Source: a bacterium
Lineage (GTDB): Bacteria > Patescibacteriota > Saccharimonadia > Saccharimonadales > Saccharimonadaceae
DNA: 26,867 bases
Assembly: GCA_030428585.1 (NCBI GenBank)
Contig: JAUIDL010000003.1
Coordinates: 1 to 26,867 of the forward strand
Direction of reading: 5' to 3'
The position numbers and the translations under genes were made by a program. Shown piece after piece: positions 20,768 to 26,867 of this stretch. The stretch's first letter is position 1, and every line of letters starts with the position of its first letter. The notes beneath the pieces are model-generated. The model was not told the DNA's origin. It ran no database searches and saw only the letters and a program-made list of their open reading frames with translations.

Positions 20768-21601
20768 ATGCACACAAAGTCAGGCAACCCACTTTTCCCA
20801 ATTGGTATTGGCACGTGGAATATCGGTGGTTCATTCTCGGCTGATCCAACCGCAAAATATAAAGGCGCAGTCCCTAGCTACGATAATGAATCCGCAGAAA
20901 TCGAAGCACTTCGCTACTCGATAGCAAACGGTCAAAACCATATCGATACCGCCGAATTATACGGTGCATTTCATACAGATGAGGTTGTTGGCAAGGCAAT
21001 CGAAGGACTAAGTCGTGAAGATCTATACATCGCAGATAAGCTTTGGAGAACAAGTCTTGGTACTGGCCTAGTCCGTCCAACTGTTGATAAGATGCTTCAA
21101 AAACTGGGTACGGAATATTTGGACATGCTCTATATTCATGCACCGTTCGAAGGAGTTGACTGGCAAGAGGCAATTCTTCAGATTGACGCATTGATTGACG
21201 AAGGAATTGTTCGAGATTTTGGGGTGAGTAATTTCTCGGTGCGGGATATGGAGGAGGTGCGAAAAATTGCCAGACACCCCATCGTTGCTAACCAGATGAA
21301 CTACAATGTGCTTTACAAAGATGAAGTGAACGAAGAGTTCAAAGCGTATTGTGAAGAAAATCATATTCAAATCATCGCTTATCAACCAGTTAAACGCCAA
21401 GCGGTAATGGAAGACACCACTATTCAATCTATTGCGAAAAATCATAATGTGACGCCTGCACAAATTGCCATAGCCTGGCTACTAACACAGAACGCACTTC
21501 CAATTCCCAAGGCGATTAATATGAAACACATTGATGAAAATATTAACTCTGTCGCAATCGAGTTGTCCGAGCATGAACAAGAGATACTGGGTGCGTTATA
21601 G
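20768..21601 (+). CDS. Aldo/keto reductase
   Basis: The 277-residue TIM-barrel oxidoreductase carries the AKR tetrad: Asp and Tyr in NHIDTAELYG, Lys in IADKLW and His in YIHAP. VRDFGVSNFSVRDMEEV and the C-terminal PIPKAINMKHIDENI form the NADPH-binding part. The enzyme reduces aldehydes or ketones in the cytoplasm with NADPH; the substrate is not predictable. The N-terminal loop has a small insertion (SADPTAKYKGAVPSYDN). It has its own leaderless promoter and sits between the two PNPOx-like genes, which suggests a redox or detoxification theme. Confidence 0.93.
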   Translation: MHTKSGNPLFPIGIGTWNIGGSFSADPTAKYKGAVPSYDNESAEIEALRYSIANGQNHIDTAELYGAFHTDEVVGKAIEGLSREDLYIADKLWRTSLGTGLVRPTVDKMLQKLGTEYLDMLYIHAPFEGVDWQEAILQIDALIDEGIVRDFGVSNFSVRDMEEVRKIARHPIVANQMNYNVLYKDEVNEEFKAYCEENHIQIIAYQPVKRQAVMEDTTIQSIAKNHNVTPAQIAIAWLLTQNALPIPKAINMKHIDENINSVAIELSEHEQEILGAL

Positions 21602-21615
21602 AAACTGATCGTATT

Positions 21616-21630
21616 TGCTATCATAAAACT
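21616..21630 (+). promoter_or_regulatory. Extended -10 of the second PNPOx-like gene, leaderless
   Basis: TGC-TATCAT (21616-21624), then 6 nt, then the ATG at 21631. Confidence 0.65.
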
Positions 21631-22101
21631 ATGAACCTCGAATCAACCATCCGCCAAAACCTCGACAACACACTTCATATGTCACTCGCAACCAGCCGGG
21701 ACAACATGCCTTGGATATGCGAAGTGCACTTTTCCTATGATGACCAGTTGAACCTATACTACCGATCGCGGTCGTCGCGCCGACATAGCGAAGACATTGC
21801 ACTCAATCCGAACGTTGCAGGCAATATTGTCAAACAACACGCCATCGACGAATACCCGCTCGGGCTTTATTTCGAAGGCAGTGCTGAAATCCTTGAGGCA
21901 GGAACTGAGCAAGACAAAGCGTTTGTTTTACTGCGCGATAGGGGGAACGCAGGTGAAGACGCAATTGAGGACGCCGCAAAAGACGACGGTCATAAATTCT
22001 ACAAAATTACCGTTAAAAATTGGTATGTTTTTGGCAAGCTCGATGATACGGGCGGACATAAATACAAGCTTGAATGGAATGGCGGCGAAAACCAGCGATA
22101 G
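21631..22101 (+). CDS. Pyridoxamine 5'-phosphate oxidase-like protein (second copy type)
   Basis: The 156-residue protein has the split-barrel start LHMSLATSRDNMPWICEVHFSYDDQLNLYYRSRSSRRHSEDIALNPNVAGNIV. In this family the latter part contacts the flavin phosphate. It continues GLYFEGSAEILEAG and ends in a Trp-containing strand (YKLEWNGG). It is only distantly similar to the PNPOx-like protein at 20246-20746, so this is not a recent duplication. The likely role is a flavin-dependent oxidoreductase or flavin-binding protein with unknown substrate. Its stop lies 13 nt from the convergent CYTH-like gene, and no terminator is seen. Confidence 0.85.
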   Translation: MNLESTIRQNLDNTLHMSLATSRDNMPWICEVHFSYDDQLNLYYRSRSSRRHSEDIALNPNVAGNIVKQHAIDEYPLGLYFEGSAEILEAGTEQDKAFVLLRDRGNAGEDAIEDAAKDDGHKFYKITVKNWYVFGKLDDTGGHKYKLEWNGGENQR

Positions 22102-22114
22102 CTAATAGATGTAG

Positions 22115-22651
22115 CTAAACCTGCGAAGCAACCCGATACCCATAAAAAGATAGATTGCCCGTTTGCTCATGTAATGGGACGGGAAATTGGCCTGGATCAA
22201 ACGACGCCCTGGTGTCATCATCATCGGCATCAACCTCCAAAACACGAAGCGGACTGTCGGTGAACTCATCATAAATCAGCTTAAAATTTACGCCATTCTG
22301 TTCGAACGGAAATTCATGTCTGCTTTTGGCGATTTGTAATATCGAACGTGCTTTTAGGGCTTCGTATTCTTCTTCGTCGTTGTCGATTCTTTTCTTATCC
22401 GACGTCCGCTTGCCATCTGGGGACATGACTTTTTTAATATGCCACAGCTGGGTTTCGCCACTGGCAAGCACCTTATGAACAACTTTCTCCTCACTGTCAG
22501 GATCAGTCACTAGCCAGTCAGTCGTCAGATCTGAAGACGAGACGCCGTGGGCGGCTAAAAACGCTGGATCAATGCCATCAAGGGTGAATTTTCGGGCGTT
22601 ATCATCGATAACTTCATTTTTTTCTGGGGTGTTCGGTAATGCTTCGCTCAT
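22115..22651 (-). CDS. Divergent CYTH-domain-like (triphosphate tunnel enzyme-like) protein
   Basis: The 178-residue protein has an alternating charged-strand pattern resembling CYTH proteins. A lysine-rich strand reads HIKKVMSPDGKRTSDKKRID, then SRHEFPFEQNGVNFKLIYDEF and LRVLEVDADDDD. The last matches the CYTH theme of a K-R strand, a D-x-F strand and an E-V-D/E strand. The usual ExExK opening appears as NARKFTL and is not clear. CYTH enzymes hydrolyse or cyclise triphosphates in a beta-tunnel. Here the match is suggestive only, and several tunnel residues seem changed. The start at 22651 lies 6 nt after a minus-strand TATACT. Confidence 0.55.
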   Translation of the reverse strand: MSEALPNTPEKNEVIDDNARKFTLDGIDPAFLAAHGVSSSDLTTDWLVTDPDSEEKVVHKVLASGETQLWHIKKVMSPDGKRTSDKKRIDNDEEEYEALKARSILQIAKSRHEFPFEQNGVNFKLIYDEFTDSPLRVLEVDADDDDTRASFDPGQFPVPLHEQTGNLSFYGYRVASQV

Positions 22652-22657
22652 GGCATT

Positions 22658-22686
22658 AGTATATCCTGTTTTGCTATGATAAAACC
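22658..22686. promoter_or_regulatory. Divergent leaderless promoters (CYTH-like minus, DUF2200 plus)
   Basis: The minus-strand TATACT occupies 22663-22658, with 6 nt to the ATG at 22651. The plus strand has TGC-TATGAT (22672-22680), with 6 nt to the ATG at 22687. Only 35 nt separate the two start codons, so the -35 region of each promoter must lie inside the opposite gene. Confidence 0.65.
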
Positions 22687-23040
22687 ATGCAAACCCATCG
22701 AATCTATACCATGAGCTTCGCCAGCGTGTATCCGCTGTATATCCAAAAAGCTGAACGGAAAGGTCGCACCAAAGCTGAAGTTGATGAGATTATCCACTGG
22801 CTGACGGGCTATAACGACACACAGTTCCAAAAAGCCCTGGACAACCAAACCGATTTTGAAACCTTTTTTGCTGATGCGCCGAAACTGAATCCATCTCGAA
22901 AACTGATTACCGGCGTGATTTGTGGCGTCAGGGTCGAAGAGATTAAAGAGCCGACCATGCAAGAAATTCGGTATCTCGATAAATTAATCGACGAACTCGC
23001 TCGAGGCAAGGCGATGGAAAAGATCCTCCGTACCGCCTGA
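22687..23040 (+). CDS. DUF2200 family protein
   Basis: This 117-residue protein closely matches DUF2200: [40 protein letters not shown], then [47 protein letters not shown]. The family is small, cytoplasmic and widely distributed, with no assigned activity. The protein is strongly conserved compared with its neighbours. Its leaderless start matches the family N-terminus. It ends in TGA. Confidence 0.9.
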   Translation: MQTHRIYTMSFASVYPLYIQKAERKGRTKAEVDEIIHWLTGYNDTQFQKALDNQTDFETFFADAPKLNPSRKLITGVICGVRVEEIKEPTMQEIRYLDKLIDELARGKAMEKILRTA

Positions 23041-23053
23041 AACCCCTCATACA

Positions 23054-23082
23054 TTGCGTTTTTATAACTTTTATGCTATAAT
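23054..23082 (+). promoter_or_regulatory. Promoter of the G5-domain gene
   Basis: TTGCGT (23054-23059), a 17-nt spacer and the extended -10 TGC-TATAAT (23074-23082) precede a leader of about 20 nt. The leader is A-rich with only a weak TAGG. Confidence 0.65.
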
Positions 23083-23109
23083 ATATAGATTAGGTAAAAG
23101 TGAGTAAAA

Positions 23110-23580
23110 ATGGCTGCACATCCGCTATCCACCACTGTTCGAACCATTTCGGCGCATTGGCGTCGCTTTAGTCGTGGGCAAAAACGCTTGATTGTCATTT
23201 GGGCAGTTGTTGGCGTGCTCTTGATCGCTGGAATTAGTAGTGTCTCTGCTGCTAAATCAGTCCCGCCGATGCTCTACCCTCCAGTTGAAGTCGAAAAGCT
23301 CAACACAAATTCTCAAACCACCTACGCTGAAATTACTGAAACACGGCCCATCAAATATAGCCTAGTCAGCAAACTCGACGAGTTTATTCCAATCGGGACG
23401 TCTGAGGTGACGACCGACGGTCGCGACGGTGTCGCTGCGGACATCTACAAAGTCACGTATGTGAACGGCGAAGAGGTCAAACGGGTCCTGATAAAAACCG
23501 AAACGATTGAGCCAGCTATTGACGAAATTACCTCGATCGGCGTCTACATTGACCCGAACGAGAACAAAGACCGATTCTAG
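23110..23580 (+). CDS. Membrane-anchored G5-domain protein
   Basis: The 156-residue protein has a basic N-terminus, one membrane helix (about 27-46) and an external G5 domain from about 70 to 145. The domain reads EITETRPIKYSLVSKLDEFIPIGTSEVTTDGRDGVAADIYKVTYVNGEEVKR, then IEPAIDEITSIG, the typical G5 strand and Gly pattern. G5 domains occur in cell-wall enzymes and adhesins and are thought to bind N-acetylglucosamine-containing or zinc-bridged surfaces. No catalytic domain is attached, so this may be a small wall-binding or accessory protein. It has its own promoter. The glycosidase gene starts 43 nt later from a separate promoter. Confidence 0.82.
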   Translation: MAAHPLSTTVRTISAHWRRFSRGQKRLIVIWAVVGVLLIAGISSVSAAKSVPPMLYPPVEVEKLNTNSQTTYAEITETRPIKYSLVSKLDEFIPIGTSEVTTDGRDGVAADIYKVTYVNGEEVKRVLIKTETIEPAIDEITSIGVYIDPNENKDRF

Positions 23581-23610
23581 TTGTGCTTTGGTCACCTTCG
23601 ACAGGTGTAG

Positions 23611-23622
23611 TATACTCGGTAC
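23611..23622 (+). promoter_or_regulatory. Glycosidase-gene promoter -10, leaderless
   Basis: TATACT (23611-23616) is followed by 6 nt and the ATG at 23623. A weak TTGGTC (23588-23593) lies 17 nt upstream. Confidence 0.6.
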
Positions 23623-25002
23623 ATGACTGGAGAACAGCTTTCGGAAAGCGATCTCATTTACTTAAACCGTGCCTCGCACGGATTGCTGACGGAGCTGACA
23701 ACTAATCGCGGAACCTTTGCCTCTTCGGCACTCGGGTGGAACGGACCATATCACGCCTTCTTCGCACGTGACGGTGCTATCACTAATAACTTTACGATTT
23801 CATCGGTCCCACTAGGTGGTGATCGTCGCCTCGCAACCATCGCCTTTGAAGGCGAAAAGACAGCCGCACGAGAGTATACCGGCAAAGTTAACGAACCGAG
23901 TCGTGGTGAAGAAGTCGGAAAACGTGAACACGAACACCGTACCGAGCTCAACAACGAAACCAGCGATGTACAACATGCCGCTGCCACAAATGAAAAACCT
24001 TGGTATGTTGATGCTGATGGTGTTTTGCGGAACTGGGACACCGCCGACGGAACTTCACACGGTATCGTCACGCTTCTGCGTGGACAGCGCACACTCAATT
24101 CGCCGTTGCCTGCTGATGTTGAGGCATCGGTCAAATCGTCACTAGGGTGGATTATGAATCAAATGGGCGAGTACGACGGCTTAGTCGGGTTTACTGGCGC
24201 CGGTCTACAGCCGGGCAGAATTTATAGCGGACTCCATAACCAAAGTTGGCAGGATAGCGAAGATGCCTATCAGACCGCCAATGGAGAAAATGCACCACAC
24301 CCAATTAAAGATGTATTAGTGAACGCCATGGCCTGGGCTGCCTTGCGCGAAGGCGGTCGGTATTTCTCGTCGAGCGATCCAGATTTGAGTCGAACCGTCT
24401 TGCAGTACGCGGACGATTTAAAGGAATTATTTAATCATCCGGAACGTGGTTTCTTGGTGGACGACGAACATACAGTGCTCGCGCAAGCGATTGATGGTAC
24501 GGGGACTCGGTTAACTCAATCAGGTATTGATCAGGGTTCCGTCCTGTATGCTTTTGGACCCGACGGAGAATTGATTGTCGACAAGTCGATTGCCGACAAG
24601 ATTGTCAAAAAGATGCTGGCACCTGATATGTTCAACCCGATGGCAGGTATTCGCATGTACTCTTTAAACACAACGTTCAATCCAAACGGAACTAAATACC
24701 ACGCTGATCCTTATACGCTGTGGCCATACAAGTCGGGTGAGGTAGCCTATGGCATGGAGCAAGCTGGCTACCAAGCGGAGAGCGATCAAGTGAAGTACGC
24801 TTTCTTGAACGTGATTCATCAATTAGATTCAAACATTGAGATGTTTGTCGAAGCCAGCCAAGATCGATTTGAGCCATGGAGTCATCCAGATCACCGGATT
24901 GGTCAAATGAGTTCATTGCAACAGGCATGGACCGCTGGAGCAGTGTATTGGGCGACCTCGAGCTTGTTAAGTAGAATTCAGCAGCGACAAGGTAAGGAGT
25001 AG
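23623..25002 (+). CDS. Debranching-enzyme-like (alpha/alpha)6 glycosidase
   Basis: The 459-residue protein resembles the C-terminal catalytic domain of amylo-alpha-1,6-glucosidase (GDE_C type). It has GPYHAFFARDGAITNNF (compare FxRDS), EYDGLVGF, LHNQSWQDSEDAYQTANGENAPHPIKDVLVNAMAWAAL (compare NQGWKDSxDS) and the late EPWSHPDHRIGQMSSLQQAWTAGAVYW. The latter carries the usual QAW-(S/T)-A-G motif. Such enzymes hydrolyse branch-point or terminal alpha-glucosidic bonds. There is no signal peptide, so it is cytoplasmic. It overlaps no gene and shares a Shine-Dalgarno-linked operon with the GT4 gene 2 nt downstream. An alternative is a related GH63- or GH15-like alpha-glycosidase; the substrate is uncertain. 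Confidence 0.82.
   Translation: MTGEQLSESDLIYLNRASHGLLTELTTNRGTFASSALGWNGPYHAFFARDGAITNNFTISSVPLGGDRRLATIAFEGEKTAAREYTGKVNEPSRGEEVGKREHEHRTELNNETSDVQHAAATNEKPWYVDADGVLRNWDTADGTSHGIVTLLRGQRTLNSPLPADVEASVKSSLGWIMNQMGEYDGLVGFTGAGLQPGRIYSGLHNQSWQDSEDAYQTANGENAPHPIKDVLVNAMAWAALREGGRYFSSSDPDLSRTVLQYADDLKELFNHPERGFLVDDEHTVLAQAIDGTGTRLTQSGIDQGSVLYAFGPDGELIVDKSIADKIVKKMLAPDMFNPMAGIRMYSLNTTFNPNGTKYHADPYTLWPYKSGEVAYGMEQAGYQAESDQVKYAFLNVIHQLDSNIEMFVEASQDRFEPWSHPDHRIGQMSSLQQAWTAGAVYWATSSLLSRIQQRQGKE
24993..24999 (+). promoter_or_regulatory. Shine-Dalgarno of the GT4 gene
   Basis: TAAGGAG lies inside the end of the glycosidase gene, 5 nt before the ATG at 25005. It supports translation from a shared mRNA. 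Confidence 0.75.
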
Positions 25003-25004
25003 AC

Positions 25005-26189
25005 ATGAAAATCGCGATTATCGCCCCACCATGGTTAAGTACGTATCCAGGATGTTATTACGGCATCGAAAACGTGATTCAAAATTTGACCAGTGAATTA
25101 CACAAGCGCGGTCACGACGTGGTGTTATTCGGCGTCGGCGGTAGTAGTACTGAAGCTTCGAAAATCTATTGGTACCACAAGGAAGATCAGTACAAAAACA
25201 TTCACCGTGCATGGTATGAAGCGGTGCCAATTATTAGCTCGCACTTGCTGTATTCTTTGAACATTATTACGAGTCACGGTGATTTCGACATCGTGCATGA
25301 CCATAATAGTTTCGTCGGTCCAGCGATGATGGCGTTTGCCTATGGCAATTTACCACCCGTGCTGCACACGTTGCACGAACCGTTTACGAACCCAAAACTG
25401 ATTGATGCCGGGATTCCCGACAACCGTATGTTGTTCGAAGAATTAAAACACGCGCGTGGTATGTACTTTAGCGGTGTGTCGGAATCGCAGCTATCGACCG
25501 CGCCAAAAGACATTGATTCTCGCGTCCTTGAAGTGATTCCAAACGGCGTCGAATTAAATGACTATACCTTCCGCGCTAAAAAAGAAGACTATTTCCTGAG
25601 TGTCGGCCGAATTTCCGAAGACAAAGGCCAAGCAATCGCAGCCAAGCTATGTAGCGAATTAAAAGTACCTTTCAAGATGGCTGGAACAATTGGTGGGAAT
25701 ATTACGACAGCTAAACAAGCCGCAGCTGAACTAAAATCACCGACCGCGTTGTCGACTCAGAACAACCCCTACTTTGAATATTACCGCGAAAAAGTTGCCC
25801 CATTCTTAAAGAAAGACAAGATTGAGTACCTCGGGACGATTTTTGGTCCAAAAAAGAAAGCGCTGTTTGCGAAAGCAAAAGCTTTCTTAGCGCCCATTAC
25901 TTGGGAAGAGCCATTTGGCATTTCGCTGATTGATGCACTGGCCAGTGGAACGCCGGTCATTGCCTACAATCGCGGAGCATTCCCCGAGATTATCGAACAC
26001 GGACGTAACGGCTTCCTCGCTAACACTGAAAAAGAATTTCGCGAATACATGCAACGGATTGACGAAATCGATCCACACGAATGTCGCAAGAGCGTCGAAG
26101 AGAAATTCTCGGCCGCAGCGATGACTGACCGATACATTGCGCTCTACGAACGCGTCATCGATCTGCACAAAAAGCAAAAACGACGTTAA
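25005..26189 (+). CDS. GT4-family glycosyltransferase
   Basis: The 394-residue GT-B enzyme has an N-terminal acceptor domain (MKIAIIAPPW, YYGIENVIQNLTSELHKRGHDV, FDIVHDHNS, PPVLHTLHEP). The C-terminal sugar-nucleotide domain contains VIPNGVELNDY, FLSVGRISEDKGQ and EEPFGISLIDALASGTPVIAYNRGAFPEII. The GT4 E-x7-E motif reads E-x7-D, with Asp at the second acidic position, a conservative change. The enzyme transfers a sugar from a nucleotide donor onto an unknown acceptor, probably at the inner membrane face or on a soluble glucan or glycoside. It is translationally linked to the glycosidase. Its TAA stop overlaps the convergent MFS stop by 4 nt (TTAA). Confidence 0.92.
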   Translation: MKIAIIAPPWLSTYPGCYYGIENVIQNLTSELHKRGHDVVLFGVGGSSTEASKIYWYHKEDQYKNIHRAWYEAVPIISSHLLYSLNIITSHGDFDIVHDHNSFVGPAMMAFAYGNLPPVLHTLHEPFTNPKLIDAGIPDNRMLFEELKHARGMYFSGVSESQLSTAPKDIDSRVLEVIPNGVELNDYTFRAKKEDYFLSVGRISEDKGQAIAAKLCSELKVPFKMAGTIGGNITTAKQAAAELKSPTALSTQNNPYFEYYREKVAPFLKKDKIEYLGTIFGPKKKALFAKAKAFLAPITWEEPFGISLIDALASGTPVIAYNRGAFPEIIEHGRNGFLANTEKEFREYMQRIDEIDPHECRKSVEEKFSAAAMTDRYIALYERVIDLHKKQKRR

Positions 26190-26867
26190 GCGACTGGTTG
26201 TTTGGTTTTGTGCGTCCGGTAGTATTCGGACAATTTTCGGTAGGCTGGGGTCAGGAACGCCAGGCCGGCAGCAATCATCATAATCACGCCACTAACGAGG
26301 AAAATCAGGGCGATACCGCGTGCGTCGCCAGTGCCCATCAGACCTTCCAATGAGCGAGCGCCTTCTTCTGATGCGAGGTAAGGAATAATCATAAATTGTG
26401 CCAGTGGGGCGACCAAAAATGCGGTAATTGGCGCGGCGGCTGATTCGACACTTTGGGCAAAACCAAAGACTCGACCTTGTTTTTTAAACGGTACGACACG
26501 CTGAATGATCGTTTGTTCAGTCGCTTCAATAATAGGGAACAGCGTCATGTAGATAAAAATACCGACGACGTACAGCAACCAAAATTCGCGAATCGTAAAC
26601 ATCGCACCGATAAAGCCCATCAATATATTGATCAACAACAAGGTGCGAAGGGGGCTTTTCCCAAGACCGAATTTTGCAATTAACAAACCCCCGACGATAA
26701 ACCCGGCACTGGTCACACCCAGGACAATTCCCCAGACTTGCACCGAAAACAGGGTTAGACCATACGGGTCCATTAACGCCATATAGACGCCGCCGATAAA
26801 GTTGTTGAAGGTCGAGAAAAGAATCAGCGCAAGTAATCCAGGGATGGCATAAATGGCTCGAAAACTA
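26186..26867 (-). CDS. MFS transporter, C-terminal half (partial at window edge)
   Basis: The frame is open from the window end. Reading back from 26867 gives SFRAIYAIPGLLALILFSTFNNFIGGVYMALMDP before the internal Met at 26782, so that Met is not the start. The visible 227 residues have about six membrane helices. The cytoplasmic loop FGLGKSPLRTLLL follows the seventh- to eighth-helix region, and EQTIIQRVVPFKKQGRVFGFAQSVESAAAPI is typical of MFS_3/drug-efflux-type permeases of the EntS/MFS-3 kind. The C-terminus is basic (YRKLSEYYRTHKTKQPVA). The substrate is unknown. The stop overlaps the GT4 stop on the other strand. Confidence 0.88.
   Translation of the reverse strand, partial: SFRAIYAIPGLLALILFSTFNNFIGGVYMALMDPYGLTLFSVQVWGIVLGVTSAGFIVGGLLIAKFGLGKSPLRTLLLINILMGFIGAMFTIREFWLLYVVGIFIYMTLFPIIEATEQTIIQRVVPFKKQGRVFGFAQSVESAAAPITAFLVAPLAQFMIIPYLASEEGARSLEGLMGTGDARGIALIFLVSGVIMMIAAGLAFLTPAYRKLSEYYRTHKTKQPVA

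Overview
The window looks like a chromosomal segment of a Candidate Phyla Radiation bacterium, most likely Candidatus Saccharibacteria (TM7). This is an inference from gene content: a type IV pilin fused to BspA-like/DUF285 repeats, an oligopeptide-binding protein held by an N-terminal membrane helix, SecG, TypA, RarA, a cysteine-free UvrC, and compact gene packing. UGA ends several genes (uvrC, pepP, the DUF2200 gene), so the Gracilibacteria-type UGA=Gly code does not apply. No phage, IS element or CRISPR array is visible.

Layout. 1-1522 (minus): 5' part of an ABC exporter preceded by a GreA-like factor. 1705-4853 (plus): trhO, an HdeD-like membrane protein and uvrC. 4889-6919: a 676-residue prepilin with sixteen 25-residue BspA-like repeats. 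6940-10582: Xaa-Pro aminopeptidase, a PF04020-like membrane protein, secG and a peptide-binding protein. 10586-10935: tRNA-Val and tRNA-Leu with a long hairpin between them. 11022-16108: typA, a GH37 trehalase, a wHTH-Nudix protein and a 2OG-Fe(II) oxygenase. 16159-18699: a membrane protein of unknown function, rarA (minus) and a slipin. 18701-19175: tRNA-Phe and tRNA-Gly flanked by two partial tRNA copies. 19190-23040: seven small genes (DUF1801, RBBP9-type hydrolase, two PNPOx-like proteins, aldo/keto reductase, CYTH-like protein, DUF2200), nearly all with their own promoter. 23110-26189: a G5-domain protein, then a debranching-enzyme-like glycosidase with a GT4 glycosyltransferase. The window ends in an MFS transporter on the minus strand.

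The strongest genome-wide signal is promoter architecture. Nine genes carry a -10 hexamer (often with an upstream TGC) followed by exactly six nucleotides and the start codon, which predicts leaderless mRNAs; two more have seven. Another set has spacings of 9-12 nt. A minority have Shine-Dalgarno leaders. The two classes meet at an 8-bp palindromic -10 (ATTATAAT) between rarA (leaderless) and the slipin gene (SD-led). This spacing rule also corrected several start codons here.

The other points that most deserve a second look are: tRNA-Gly(GCC), in which the near-universal G19:C56 tertiary pair is replaced by U19:A56; the partial tRNA copies around it; UvrC without any cysteine, so without the Fe-S ligands; the pilin-repeat fusion; and the wHTH-Nudix protein with a degenerate Nudix box next to a palindrome and an oxygenase gene.
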